DNA of 64,000 nt from Anaerobacillus isosaccharinicus (GTDB taxonomy: Bacteria; Bacillota; Bacilli; Bacillales; Anaerobacillaceae), in NCBI RefSeq assembly GCF_001866075.3, contig NZ_CP063356.1, forward strand, positions 1,788,164 through 1,852,163, given 5' to 3'. Positions 16,509 through 25,264 of the stretch are shown piece by piece. Every line of letters begins with the position of its first letter. Position 1 is the stretch's first letter. The notes under the pieces are model-generated. The model did no database searches. It saw only the letters and a program-made list of their open reading frames with translations, and was not told the origin of the DNA. Made by a program: the position numbers and the translations under genes.

Positions 16509-17033
16509 TTATTTCCAATCTATATCAGTTGATCTATCCCAAATTTCATCAACAGTATAAAAGGAGCGTATACGAGAAATCCAATTACCGTATTCAACGG
16601 TGAATGTTGGTATTTCCATATTCCTTTGCCAATGAGATACAAAATGATTTATGAAGTCAGGGTGTAATCCTAACAAACGCATACCTTTAAGGTTTCCAGT
16701 TTCCAATTCAACTAAGAATATTTCAAAACGATTAGTATTAATATAGAATTTAATATTTTGTTTAGCGTATAAAGTCGGATCAAACGGAAATTCCAACGGT
16801 GATAAATCGCCAAACTTTATCATTAGCAGCATATAATCATCTTCTTTCAAATATCTAAAACGAACTTCTTCAGTTGTTACCATGCTTTCCTCTACAAAGG
16901 ATAGATTATTCCATGCAATAGTAACAAATAAAGATCCATCAGGATTATAGTTTAATGCGGAATTATCATAATCTTTACTAGGAAGTTTGTCGTATAAAGG
17001 AAATTTCTGATTAACAGCAAATGTAGTGATCAA
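16509..17033 (-). CDS. Hypothetical protein of mobile-element type
   Basis: 174 aa. The RBS AGAGGGGTG fits a TTG at 17033 best, while a GTG at 17042 lies inside that RBS. The sequence is a mixed alpha/beta soluble protein with many aromatic residues (VTIAWNNLSF, FYINTNRFEIFLVELETG) and no known motif. It is divergent from the small gene at 17193 and shares the AGTTATA-rich control region with it. Confidence 0.5.
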   Translation of the reverse strand: MITTFAVNQKFPLYDKLPSKDYDNSALNYNPDGSLFVTIAWNNLSFVEESMVTTEEVRFRYLKEDDYMLLMIKFGDLSPLEFPFDPTLYAKQNIKFYINTNRFEIFLVELETGNLKGMRLLGLHPDFINHFVSHWQRNMEIPTFTVEYGNWISRIRSFYTVDEIWDRSTDIDWK

Positions 17034-17066
17034 ATTAAGCACCCCTCTTATTGATTATAATATAAT

Positions 17067-17179
17067 TATAACTCATTTTATTAGTTATAACAACTAAAAA
17101 ATTTTTTATTTTAGTAATATAAAATTGACTTTATTATTTAAAATAGTTATACTTTAGTTATAGTTAATTATGAGTTATA
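17067..17179. promoter_or_regulatory. AGTTATA repeat cluster with promoter
   Basis: AGTTATA occurs five times: inverted at 17067-17073 and direct at about 17083, 17145, 17156 and 17173. TTGACT (17125-17130) and TATACT (17148-17153), exactly 17 bp apart, form a sigma-A promoter for the gene at 17193, and repeats overlap both its -10 box and the region after it. A repressor site array is likely. Confidence 0.5.
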
Positions 17180-17192
17180 AGGGGGCTTACTA

Positions 17193-17387
17193 ATGAAATT
17201 GGAAGTAGGAACAGAGTTTAAAGCAATTCATTCTTATCCTTTTGAAGATCAACACAAAATCACACTTGATGGGGAAGTTTGGCATGACATAGTAGCAGGG
17301 GAAACGGTTAAAATAGCTGATTATGAAACTGGTAAAGGGCTTTATAAGTTGCTGAATAAGTCATTGGTAACGAAATGGCTTATGTAA
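17193..17387 (+). CDS. Small hypothetical protein (64 aa)
   Basis: RBS TAAGGGGGC before the ATG, and a good promoter upstream. The sequence looks like a small beta-barrel or DUF-type phage protein (KLEVGTEFKAIHSYP, KITLDGEVWHDI). First of a run of very small same-strand genes. Function unknown. Confidence 0.5.
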   Translation: MKLEVGTEFKAIHSYPFEDQHKITLDGEVWHDIVAGETVKIADYETGKGLYKLLNKSLVTKWLM

Positions 17388-17452
17388 TGGTAAACAAAGA
17401 AACATTAAATTTACTAAGTAGTGGAACTAATGCTTAGATAAGGAGGATAATG

Positions 17453-17593
17453 ATGGGACATTCATTGTTTACGAAAAAGTCAGTAGTCACTTCAAACAGA
17501 ATGTGTTACAGCAATGAATTTGTTTGTCCAATTTGTTATCACGTAGATGATAAATTAATTCATTTGAAGGCAACTTATTTTGTAAAGAGCTAA
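17453..17593 (+). CDS. 46-aa protein with CPIC knuckle
   Basis: ATG 17453 lies 6 nt after AGGAGG; another ATG at 17450 is too close. The product contains CPIC plus a further Cys upstream, a possible half zinc site. It is too short for the usual gene-length cut-offs. Function unknown. Confidence 0.45.
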   Translation: MGHSLFTKKSVVTSNRMCYSNEFVCPICYHVDDKLIHLKATYFVKS

Positions 17594-17620
17594 AGTATTC
17601 AATAGAGGATGGTGGAAAAA

Positions 17621-17707
17621 GTGAAAGAAGAATTAATTGATATATGCTTAGATAATCCTGTAGGGAGTTTAATCGAAGCTACAATTCAACTTGGTGTAGA
17701 GAAATAA
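17621..17707 (+). CDS. Possible 28-aa peptide gene
   Basis: GTG 17621 has GGTGG 5 nt upstream; an ATG at 17609 would give 32 aa. The sequence KEELIDICLDNPVGSLIEA reads as an amphipathic helix. Support is only the RBS and the coding-like composition. Confidence 0.3.
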   Translation: MKEELIDICLDNPVGSLIEATIQLGVEK

Positions 17708-17711
17708 AATA

Positions 17712-18081
17712 GTTGTTTAATTTTAAGTGCTTAAAGTCGCATTTAATCGTTACATTTTTAACGAATTTAAAAATAAAGTTGTTTAATTTTTATAGTAAAG
17801 GAGTTTTCGGTTTTGAATAAAAGAAAAACTAAGCAAGAAATAGGTTTTATACAAGGGATTGCATATGCAGTGACTATGATAAAACAACATGGAGCAGATG
17901 CCCATGATATTATCACTCAATCAGGGATAAAACCCGAAGATTTTATAAAATATGCTGAAAAATCCGATCTTGCTTATTTGCAAGAAATATTTAATACAAC
18001 TGAAAAATGATTTAGCTACACACATTTTTTAAACAACAATATTATTTTTAAACGACTTTATTATTTTTTAAACAACTTTAT
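17712..18081. repeat. GTTGTTTAA inverted/direct repeat set flanking a small gene
   Basis: GTTGTTTAA occurs at 17712-17720 and 17778-17786, and its complement TTAAAC(A/G)AC three times as a 19-20-bp tandem (AAAC at 18031, 18050 and 18070) after the gene. A 15-bp core (AATAAAGTTGTTTAA) is inverted around the 65-aa gene. Iteron-like, so it may bind a replication, partition or regulatory protein. Confidence 0.5.
17813..18010 (+). CDS. 65-aa hypothetical protein
   Basis: TTG start with AAAGGAGTTTTC upstream. A basic N-terminus (MNKRKTKQE) is followed by a helical body with two Ala/Gly-rich helices (IGFIQGIAYAVTMIKQHG, DIITQSGIKPEDFIKYA). It could be a small DNA-binding or regulatory protein. It is flanked on both sides by the GTTGTTTAA repeats. 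Confidence 0.5.
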   Translation: MNKRKTKQEIGFIQGIAYAVTMIKQHGADAHDIITQSGIKPEDFIKYAEKSDLAYLQEIFNTTEK

Positions 18082-18096
18082 TATTCGTCTACACTT

Positions 18097-18321
18097 GGTT
18101 TTAATGAAATAGGTGAGTTTAAATATGATTATCCACACTTAGGTCATAAATGGTATGAACGTATTAAAACTGAATTGTACGAGAAGGAAGGTCAATTATA
18201 TTATTTTGCAGGAGTTTCAAAATGGTATGGTCACAGTATTTTAGCTATTAAGTTAGGGAAGATAGAGAATAAGAAAGATAAAAATCCCGAATGTATCTTA
18301 AAAAAATTAAGAGGTCATTAA
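18097..18321 (+). pseudogene. C-terminal fragment of an unknown gene
   Basis: About 74 codons of coding-like sequence (for example YPHLGHKWYERIKTELYEK and LYYFAGVSKWYGHSIL) end at TAA 18321, with no start codon and no RBS. The frame is closed upstream by a TAA within the iteron-like repeats. It seems that a gene lost its 5' part when the repeat region was joined to it. Confidence 0.45.
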
Positions 18322-18361
18322 AACTGCATATTACGACTATAATGTAAATCACATCCATTAT

Positions 18362-18404
18362 AAAAACAAGCGACCATAAGTATTTTAAAAGGTCGCTTGT
18401 TTTT
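18362..18404. terminator. Bidirectional terminator
   Basis: A 14-bp perfect stem (18362-18375 with 18391-18404) with a T-run after it on the plus strand and an A-run before it. It lies between the gene fragment and the original 3' end of the regulator gene (stop codon at 18407-18409, minus strand). Confidence 0.8.
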
Positions 18405-18567
18405 ATTTATTTATGAAATATCTTCATTTTATCTATTTTTCTCGAAATATATTTATAGTTTACCTCATCATTATTTTTTTCAAAGTAAGCGTCAAATACT
18501 CCACACCTTCTAATAATTACCGTGTTTTGTGATAATCACATTAACATCAATTGTTAGGAGGTTTTTT

Positions 18568-18891
18568 ATGTCAGTAGATGAACGTAAACAAATGTGGGAA
18601 GATCGCATCGACGCCTACAGATCCAGTGGAGTGCCAAGTGTCAAAGCTTGGTGTGAACAAAATCAAGTAGGTGTTCAAAGTATGTATAGCTGGATGAAAA
18701 GATTGGAAACTGAGCCGACTCACGTCGCTTATCCTCTTACACAATGGGTTGCCATTGATTCATCCAACTCGATTGAAGAAACAGCTACTTTAACAGTTAA
18801 GGTAGGCGATGTTTCAATCGAAATTAAAGAAGGCTTCAGCCATTCACTTTTAAATGAAGTACTTCAGGTTCTTCAATCCCATGTTAAGTAA
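18568..18891 (+). CDS. tnpA: IS66 TnpA accessory protein
   Basis: 107 aa with RBS TTAGGAGG before the ATG. The N-terminal helix-turn-helix (WEDRIDAYRSSGVPSVKAWC) and the following YSWMKRLE are typical of IS66 OrfA. It overlaps tnpB by 11 bp, pointing to coupled translation. It is needed together with TnpB and TnpC for IS66 transposition. Confidence 0.85.
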   Translation: MSVDERKQMWEDRIDAYRSSGVPSVKAWCEQNQVGVQSMYSWMKRLETEPTHVAYPLTQWVAIDSSNSIEETATLTVKVGDVSIEIKEGFSHSLLNEVLQVLQSHVK

Positions 18892-19237
18892 AACACCTAT
18901 TCAACGAGTCTATTTAGCGGCGGGTGCAACAGATCTGAGAAAGTCGATTGATGGTTTGGCAGCGATTGTTCAAATGAGTTTCCAATTGGATCCTTTCTCT
19001 TCCAATCTATTTGTGTTCTGTAATCGCAAACGAGATAAACTAAAGATCCTTCATTGGGATCATAATGGGTTTTGGTTATATTATCGCCGACTGGAAAAAG
19101 GCGTTTTTCAATGGCCAGATGAACAAACTACTAAGCCGCTATCGATCAGTCCTCGCCAATTCAACTGGCTCTTGGATGGACTTCCACTTGAACAAAAACA
19201 AGCCCATCCAAAAATGAGTGCAAAATTTATCATATAG
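18881..19237 (+). CDS. tnpB: IS66 TnpB (Orf2) protein
   Basis: 118 aa from ATG 18881 inside the end of tnpA. The signatures [18 protein letters not shown] and [17 protein letters not shown] are the hallmark of the IS66 Orf2 family. The length is normal. Role: essential accessory transposition protein. Confidence 0.92.
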   Translation: MLSKTPIQRVYLAAGATDLRKSIDGLAAIVQMSFQLDPFSSNLFVFCNRKRDKLKILHWDHNGFWLYYRRLEKGVFQWPDEQTTKPLSISPRQFNWLLDGLPLEQKQAHPKMSAKFII

Positions 19238-19284
19238 AGAGAATTGATCAACCACGACACCTCTCTATATGTTATTCTATTTAT

Positions 19285-20880
19285 ATGAGAAAAACGACGA
19301 ATGAACTACTAGATACAATTGAAGAACTCGCAGCGAAAAATGCGGATTTGGAAAAACAAAAAGAAGTCCTAGAGGCAAAAATCAAATGGTTGGAAGAGCA
19401 ATTCCGACTAAGCCAACAAAAGAAATTCGGGGCTTCGAGTGAAAAAACAAATCCGGATCAAATCGAACTTCCTCTTTTTAATGAAGCTGAAATCACAGCG
19501 GATGTAAAAATGGAAGAACCTACACTTGAAACGATTACTTATAATCGAAAGAAGCATGTAGGACAACGAGATGCGAAGCTTGAAAACTTGCCTACGGAAA
19601 CGATCCATTATCGTTTATCCGAAGAAGAGCAGGTCTGTTTGTGTTGCGGTGAAACTGTACATGAAATGAGTACGCAAACAAGACGTGAGCTAAAAATTAT
19701 TCCTGCTCAAGTAACAGTCGTTGAACATGTTCGACATATATACAGTTGCCGTCAATGTGAACGCGAAGGAATAGAAACGCCGGTTGTCACAGCTAAAATG
19801 CCTGCGGCAGTCTTTCCAAAAAGTCTCGCTTCTCCTTCTGCAATGGCATATATCATGAATCAAAAATACGTAGAAGGAATGCCGTTGTACCGAATCGAAA
19901 AACAATTTGAACGGCTGGGTGTCTTTCTATCACGCCAAACGATTGCCAATTGGGTAATATATGGTGCAACAAAGTGGCTCTCACCGTTATACAATCGCCT
20001 GCATGAGTTACTGCTTCATCTTGACCGTCTGCACGCAGATGAAACAACCGTTCAAGTTTTAGCAGAACCTGATAAATTAGCAACTTCCAAATCCTATATG
20101 TGGTTGTATCGATCTGGTCGGGATGTTTCACCGATTGTCTTATATGACTATCAAACTTCTCGCCATAGTAAACACCCGAAAGCCTTTCTAAAAGGATTTG
20201 CGGGCTATCTTCATGTCGATGGTTATGCAGGTTACCATGATATGAAGGATGTGGAGTTAGTTGGCTGTTGGGCGCATTCACGCCGTAAATACGACGAAAC
20301 GCTCAAATCTTTGCCTGCAAGTGTAGATAAATCTACGAGTCTCGCAGCTGAAGGTCTTCACTTCTGTACGCAATTATTTAAAATTGAAAAACAGATAGAA
20401 GAGGAATTTGAAAATTGTAGTCCTGAACAGCGAAAAGAAGAACGTCAAAAACGTAGTCAACCTGTGTTGGACGCTTATTTGGCATGGCTAAAATCCAAAC
20501 GCCCTCAAGTTCCACCTAAAAGCAAATTAGGCGATGCCATAAATTATAGTTTAAACCAATGGTCAAAACTCATTGTCTTTATGAAAGACGGGCGACTTGA
20601 ACTCGATAATAATAGAGCAGAACGTTCAATTAAACCATTCGTTATGGGAAGAAAAGCATGGTTGTTTGCCCAATCGATGAAAGGAGCAACCGCCAGTGCG
20701 GTCATCTACAGCATTGTCGAAACTGCCAAAGAGAATCAATTAAATCCATTAAATTATTTAACTTATCTTTTTGAACACTTACCACAAATAGACCTAGATG
20801 ATCAGGAAGCACTTGACCAATTCCTTCCGTGGTCAAAGTCCATTCCAAATGAATGCAGGATCCCTGCTAAACTTAAATAA
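19285..20880 (+). CDS. tnpC: IS66 transposase (TnpC)
   Basis: 531 aa. An N-terminal leucine zipper-like coiled coil (about 5-50) is followed by a zinc-finger region with CLCCG and CRQCE, then the DDE core with [11 protein letters not shown] (first Asp), [10 protein letters not shown] (second Asp) and [15 protein letters not shown] (Glu). An IS66_C tail is also present. The frame is intact and the length is normal. Confidence 0.93.
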   Translation: MRKTTNELLDTIEELAAKNADLEKQKEVLEAKIKWLEEQFRLSQQKKFGASSEKTNPDQIELPLFNEAEITADVKMEEPTLETITYNRKKHVGQRDAKLENLPTETIHYRLSEEEQVCLCCGETVHEMSTQTRRELKIIPAQVTVVEHVRHIYSCRQCEREGIETPVVTAKMPAAVFPKSLASPSAMAYIMNQKYVEGMPLYRIEKQFERLGVFLSRQTIANWVIYGATKWLSPLYNRLHELLLHLDRLHADETTVQVLAEPDKLATSKSYMWLYRSGRDVSPIVLYDYQTSRHSKHPKAFLKGFAGYLHVDGYAGYHDMKDVELVGCWAHSRRKYDETLKSLPASVDKSTSLAAEGLHFCTQLFKIEKQIEEEFENCSPEQRKEERQKRSQPVLDAYLAWLKSKRPQVPPKSKLGDAINYSLNQWSKLIVFMKDGRLELDNNRAERSIKPFVMGRKAWLFAQSMKGATASAVIYSIVETAKENQLNPLNYLTYLFEHLPQIDLDDQEALDQFLPWSKSIPNECRIPAKLK

Positions 20881-20929
20881 AGAATACACTAATGCCCACC
20901 TGAAAAACTAGGTGGGCATTATTTGACGC

Positions 20930-21757
20930 TTACTTTTCAAAAACCCAAAGAGCCTCCTTATATAATTTCAAAATTTCTTCAGAGTACTTACCATTAATCT
21001 TAAATAATGTTTGAGCCTTTAAATAATATAAATAACCCAATAAAAAAACGGATTGTTCTTTCTTGCAAATTAAGATCCCTTCATTACAGAAATTATGGGC
21101 CTTTTTATAGTCCTTTAGCATATTAGCATTTCTTGCAGCGTTATAGTAAATATTGATAAATATTGCATTACTTCTAATTGCAGGCGATTTTTTAGCATAA
21201 TGGAGTATTTTCGTATAAAGTTCATCTGCTTCAGTCCATCTCTGTAATTCATTCAATAGTATTGCCTTACTGATGAAAATTTCAATTTCTCTAACAGAGT
21301 AATTCTTGTAAGAAGTCTCAGAATAGGAAAGACTTTCATCTAACAACTCTAATGCTTTTAATTTATTACCCTTTAGATAATTAATACATATGGCTTCTCT
21401 CCATAATAAAAACTGTTTTAAGTGATTAACTTTGCTAAAATGAGGATTTTTCTTTTCTAATCTGACCATTTCATAAGCTTCATTATATTTCTTCGACTGG
21501 ATCAAAGTAGTTATCTGTTCACAAACGTCATTCACATAATTGTATTTTGGTAACTTGGTATCCTGGAAGAAATAATCAATATTAACCCCTAAACGCTGAC
21601 TAATTTGAAATAAGAGTTGAGCTGATATAAATACATTTTCATTCTTTTCAATGGTGCTTACCATAGCTTGTGAACATATATCATGCGCCAATTCCGCTTG
21701 TGTCATATTCCAATATTTTCTCAACTCTTTAATTTTACAACCGATATTATAATCCAT
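20930..21757 (-). pseudogene. PlcR/Rgg-type peptide-responsive regulator, 3' end cut by IS66
   Basis: 275 aa in its present form. An N-terminal XRE helix-turn-helix (residues about 8-60: LRKYWNMTQAELAHDICSQ, MVSTIEKN) is followed by TPR-like helical repeats (about 75-270), the architecture of PlcR, NprR and Rgg receptors. IS66 inserted at codon 275. Reading past the IS with one TTTTCAAA copy removed gives 23 further residues and a TAA at 18407-18409 (about 297 aa, close to PlcR). Only the extreme C-terminus is lost, so the protein may still work. Divergent from a signal-peptide-bearing small gene. Confidence 0.75.
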
Positions 21758-22018
21758 CCAAAGTTCCCCCGAATAAACTCAATTTAACTCAACGTTAACT
21801 CTAATGATAATAGATAATTACAGAAAAATGGATTAAAAATTCCACAATAAAGAAAATTTTATCAATATATTTATAAAATACTGCATTAGACGTAGAAATG
21901 ACCGTTTAAAATAGGGTTTATATACATAAAACAGTTCTATTACTAAATACACGAATCGTTAACTATATGTATGATGATGATAACGAAATAATAATAATTA
22001 ATGGAAGGATCGATATAT
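21758..22018. promoter_or_regulatory. Divergent control region of the regulator and peptide genes
   Basis: 261 bp, AT-rich, with a repeated TTAACTC-type motif near 21780-21800 close to the regulator start and TTTATATACATAA-like sequence near 21920 ahead of the peptide gene. No clear PlcR-box was recognised. Regulator binding here is an expectation from the gene arrangement. Confidence 0.35.
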
Positions 22019-22150
22019 ATGAAAAAAAAACTAGTTATCACATTATTAGTTGTTGGACTCATCTCAACACTTCAATTCGGAGCAACACTTGCAGCTGGAC
22101 AAAAAGAGGACGTAGTAGTACCACAGGATCTAGGAAACGTTCATATGTAG
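22019..22150 (+). CDS. Putative signalling peptide precursor (PapR-like), 43 aa
   Basis: ATG 22019 with GGAAGG upstream. The product has a Sec signal peptide (KKK, hydrophobic core ITLLVVGLIST, then a probable cut after ATLAA), leaving a short hydrophilic tail GQKEDVVVPQDLGNVHM. This matches the layout of PapR/NprX-type pheromone precursors, whose last 5-8 residues are the signal. It is divergent from the PlcR-like regulator and followed by a terminator. The mature signal, if any, is most likely within VPQDLGNVHM. Confidence 0.6.
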   Translation: MKKKLVITLLVVGLISTLQFGATLAAGQKEDVVVPQDLGNVHM

Positions 22151-22174
22151 TTTTTGCTATAAAAAATAACAAAT

Positions 22175-22210
22175 AAAACACTACTAGAGAAATCTCTAAT
22201 AGTGTTTTAC
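22175..22210 (+). terminator. Terminator after the peptide gene
   Basis: A 16-bp stem (22175-22190 with 22193-22208) with two mismatched positions; a T-rich 3' arm follows. It isolates the peptide gene as a monocistron. Confidence 0.7.
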
Positions 22211-22415
22211 TGTTATTTAAAGAGGTTTTAAAAAAATGACTTCCCATAGTTCTAGCATTTGTCTAATTATTTCTTTAAGACCTCAATCATACTTAAAAAC
22301 TACATTGCTAATAAAGACTGAGATACCCCTACCTTGTCAGCACAAGACAACTAACACTTTTGAAAAAACTAATATATTGAGGTATAATAAGAGTAGATAA
22401 AAAAGGGAGTGTCTT
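22211..22415. other. Intergenic stretch with no clear gene
   Basis: Nothing coding is seen. A promoter for the downstream zincin gene should lie near 22350-22395 (a TATAATA-like box occurs at about 22383). Confidence 0.3.
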
Positions 22416-22937
22416 ATGAAAAAAAGAGAAAAAATAGGAGAACTCTATTCTTCAACTAACAATTTATCAGTAATATACCAGTCTGTATTTTCTCTATTAT
22501 TACTCATATATATGATTTTTGAGTGGAAAAACTTTTTAAATTCGGATATATCAAATATATCGACTTTCATAATACTAGCACTAATTTTTTTTCATAAGTA
22601 TCCGCATGAGTTCCTACACTACATAACTGCAACGTTTCTTGGATATAAAAGTATTATCGTAATTAAAAAGAGACTTTGTATAATAAAAGGAGATATTGTC
22701 CCGATCCACTTCATTATAATAGCTTTATCACCATTAGTTTTCGATCTAGTTATCATTGTTATCTTATGGACTTTATTTCCGGTTGTTACTTTTATAGGAC
22801 TTAGCTTTATAGCGATCTCTATTACTAGTTCTTCAAGTGATCTGTATTTCGCAACAAAAGCAGCGCCATATTTAAGAAGTTGGAATTACTATTTAAGATA
22901 TAACAAACAAAGTCATTTTACTTTATACAGCAAATGA
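22416..22937 (+). CDS. DUF3267-like membrane zincin protease
   Basis: 173 aa with RBS AAAGGGAGTG. Four to five hydrophobic helices, with HEFLH (HExxH zinc motif) near residue 65 at the end of a membrane helix and a late SSSSDLYF segment typical of DUF3267. Membrane zincins of this kind resemble site-2-like or Eep-like proteases. Its position beside a pheromone-like gene makes peptide processing a candidate role, but it could equally be a resident protease gene. Confidence 0.6.
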   Translation: MKKREKIGELYSSTNNLSVIYQSVFSLLLLIYMIFEWKNFLNSDISNISTFIILALIFFHKYPHEFLHYITATFLGYKSIIVIKKRLCIIKGDIVPIHFIIIALSPLVFDLVIIVILWTLFPVVTFIGLSFIAISITSSSSDLYFATKAAPYLRSWNYYLRYNKQSHFTLYSK

Positions 22938-22940
22938 TAA

Positions 22941-22974
22941 AAAATCGACCAACTAATTTAGGTGGTCGATTTTA
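22941..22974. terminator. Terminator between convergent genes
   Basis: An 11-bp stem AAAATCGACCA (22941-22951) with its complement at 22963-22973, with A- and T-runs on the two sides. Confidence 0.75.
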
Positions 22975-22977
22975 TTT

Positions 22978-23274
22978 CTATGCTATTAAAATTAACTCAC
23001 CTTCATTGAAAATAGCTACACCATTACCAAAGTCTACGAAATATGCTACTGGCTTATATTTCTCTCCAACCTCTACAATTTTCCCTTTTTTCTTTTGATA
23101 ATCAGATAAGTAATAAAACATCTCGCAATCATCTAATTCACTTGGTTGTCTCACTTTCACAAGATGACCAACTTCAAATACTGGTGTAGATGGTAGTTGT
23201 TCTTTTTCTAAAAACTGATCCATTTCTTTTGCTAACTCTGAAAACTCAAAATCGAATAATGTAGGCTCACTCAC
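22978..23274 (-). CDS. Hypothetical small protein downstream of the recombinase
   Basis: 98 aa from GTG 23274, which has GGGAG 9 nt upstream; an ATG at 23289 precedes this RBS. It begins VSEPTLFDFEF, then has a KOW/SH3-like beta segment (VGHLVKVRQP, KKKGKIVEVG). It lies 18 bp after the recombinase stop codon and is in the same operon. Role unknown; an accessory protein of the recombinase is possible. Confidence 0.5.
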   Translation of the reverse strand: MSEPTLFDFEFSELAKEMDQFLEKEQLPSTPVFEVGHLVKVRQPSELDDCEMFYYLSDYQKKKGKIVEVGEKYKPVAYFVDFGNGVAIFNEGELILIA

Positions 23275-23292
23275 AATTATCACTCCCATTTA

Positions 23293-24468
23293 CTAAGACA
23301 CTCTATAATTTATATCCTGCAGCAGTAATCCGGCGTTCTGTTTATTACTTAAATATTTATCTACGTATTTTTCAGTTGTAACTCGCGATTCGTGACCAAC
23401 TGTTTTTTGTACAACAGTTAAGTCAGCTCCAAGATCAACGACTAAATGATGAACAAAATGATGTCTAAACCAATGAGGACTTACATTGCCTTGTTTCTCA
23501 ACCAACCACTTAAATTTTGTATTTTGAATGATCTTTACTACATAGTTGCTTAAATAATTATAATCATAAGGTTTGTTCTTATTAGTAACAAAAATATAAG
23601 TATCATCTTCACTATTTAATTGATCATTTAATCCTCTACGTTTCCTCATTATCTGCAAACTTTCTAACAAGATAGGAAGGATAAAGGCATGGCGATCTTT
23701 ATTACCTTTAGCCTTTACTTTCAAGAAGTAAGATCCACCATTAATACTTGTATCTAAGTATAAATCGGACCATTTTGCTTTAGCTATTTCAGCCACACGT
23801 AAACCAGTAGTTGCTAACATTAACAATATAGCATGATTAATCGGATGATCTTTATAGAAAGTTAGTAGCTCCATAACTTCATTATAAGAAAGTGAACGAT
23901 CAGGAAGTTCGTCACTATTAATAGTAACCTTCTTGAAAATAGCATGAAGTGGATATTCAATAAATTCTATAGTAAACAACCAATTTAAAAAGCCTTTAAC
24001 GATTGTAATTTTCTTAGCTCTAGTTGCTACTGCATAACCTTTTTTGCCATAAGAAAAACTACCATTTTTTAACCAATCTTGATACTGACGAATATGACGT
24101 TTTTCTAGTAATCGAAGCACAGAGTTTCCTTTAGCTTCTTCAGTAGTAAGGATAAAAGATGCGAACGTCATAAATTGCAATAAATCTTTAATATATTCGT
24201 GTTTAGTGTTTGCATTCTTATTTTTATGCTCATCATCATGAGTTTCTAAATGGATGTAGCTATATACCAAATCTAAGTCAGTAAAGTGAGCATATGAATA
24301 TTCACTTAAACTTTCGTTCATATCTTGTTTCATAGCAAGTGATAAAACTTTATCTGCACTTAATAAATCTTCTTTAAGTTGTTTAATAGTTTGATTATCT
24401 AATAGGTACTGATTTAAACAAGACACATACCTTTCAGTATCATTAGGTAAAACGACTAATTCATTCAT
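23293..24468 (-). CDS. Tyrosine recombinase / integrase
   Basis: 391 aa. A SAM-like N-terminal core-binding part (about 85-180) is followed by the catalytic domain. Visible catalytic residues are Arg in TTGLRVAEIAKAK, Lys in KVKAKGNKDRH, HWFRHHF (His-x2-Arg), VGHES (His) and the nucleophile Tyr in TTEKYVDKY. The fold is that of phage/ICE integrases and XerC/D-like proteins. Its att site is not recognisable in the window; it may serve the accessory region to its left. Confidence 0.88.
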   Translation of the reverse strand: MNELVVLPNDTERYVSCLNQYLLDNQTIKQLKEDLLSADKVLSLAMKQDMNESLSEYSYAHFTDLDLVYSYIHLETHDDEHKNKNANTKHEYIKDLLQFMTFASFILTTEEAKGNSVLRLLEKRHIRQYQDWLKNGSFSYGKKGYAVATRAKKITIVKGFLNWLFTIEFIEYPLHAIFKKVTINSDELPDRSLSYNEVMELLTFYKDHPINHAILLMLATTGLRVAEIAKAKWSDLYLDTSINGGSYFLKVKAKGNKDRHAFILPILLESLQIMRKRRGLNDQLNSEDDTYIFVTNKNKPYDYNYLSNYVVKIIQNTKFKWLVEKQGNVSPHWFRHHFVHHLVVDLGADLTVVQKTVGHESRVTTEKYVDKYLSNKQNAGLLLQDINYRVS

Positions 24469-24959
24469 ATAGTTTAGTAAACACCCCTAACCACTGGAAT
24501 ATATATCTAATTATACTATAACTAGTATATTTGGTACAGACCAAAACAAAGAGATAGAGTTTATTTTTATCTCCACCAACAACAATAAGTAAATATTTTT
24601 GTATTGGTAATTATTTTACTTTATATAAAAATTAACTGTATAGATTATTAAATATATATAACTTTGTATATGTCTTTAATAAGTTAATAGCAAGTGTAAT
24701 TGCTTAGTTAAACCTAAACAATTTGTTGTAAATTGTGGTAACAGTTGTTATAATTAAAGTATATCTCATATGATTATATATAAGTGTATACACTTGTTTT
24801 ATAGACATATATTGAAAGGGGTTTGAATTAATATATAACACAATGAATTTGTATTGAAATCCATATTAATGAAGGATTAGTTATACACACAATTACATAG
24901 TAGATTAGACGATTGTCTTTATTTAAAACACTTACAATCTGCGAAGGAGTGATATAAGT
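24469..24959. other. AT-rich 490-bp intergenic region
   Basis: No gene. It includes a perfect 14-bp palindrome (AAGTGTATACACTT) at 24782-24795, an RBS-like AAAGGGG near 24810 followed by an immediate stop, and long TATA-type tracts. It could hold the recombinase promoter and attachment or origin sequence. Confidence 0.35.
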
Positions 24960-25217
24960 ATGGACGAAGTGTTAGAGTTTAAAAAGAATGAGAGAGTGCC
25001 AGAGTGGATATTCGAAGGTGAGTTATACTTTGGAACTGATGTAGTTGTAATAAAGAAAAGTGTGGGGCATGTAATTGTAAAAGGGGACTTTGATCCAATA
25101 AAAGAGCGTTTAATTGATGTAAAGAACTTAATTGGACAAAGTTGCAAATCATTTTATGGCATTAATACTCGTAATGAAAAACCATACTCACTAAGTAGTA
25201 TTTTAGTTAAATATTAA
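24960..25217 (+). CDS. Hypothetical protein (85 aa)
   Basis: RBS GCGAAGGAGTG before the ATG. An acidic N-terminus (MDEVLEFKKNERVPEW) is followed by a beta-rich middle (GTDVVVIKKSVGHVIVKGDF). No motif known. It forms a short operon with the membrane gene 47 bp downstream. Confidence 0.5.
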   Translation: MDEVLEFKKNERVPEWIFEGELYFGTDVVVIKKSVGHVIVKGDFDPIKERLIDVKNLIGQSCKSFYGINTRNEKPYSLSSILVKY

Positions 25218-25264
25218 TACAGTTCAGTTGAGCTGTTAAAACGAAATCGGAAGGAGGAGTTGGA

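Larger units (their letters stand above)
18477..20941 (+). mobile_element. IS66-family element with 8-bp TTTTCAAA duplication
   Basis: The element spans 18485-20933 (2449 bp). The ends start GTAAGCGTCAAATA on both sides (14 bp perfect inverted repeat), and TTTTCAAA is duplicated at 18477-18484 and 20934-20941. It carries the full tnpA-tnpB-tnpC set in intact frames. It inserted into the 3' end of the regulator gene encoded on the minus strand. Confidence 0.93.

Noticed and set aside
18026..18085. Three tandem repeats as CRISPR
   Set aside because: Period of 19-20 bp without spacers; iteron-like instead.
21967..22176. A 69-codon frame overlapping the peptide gene
   Set aside because: The other frame has a signal peptide, an RBS and a terminator directly after it; the 69-codon frame has poor composition and runs into the terminator.
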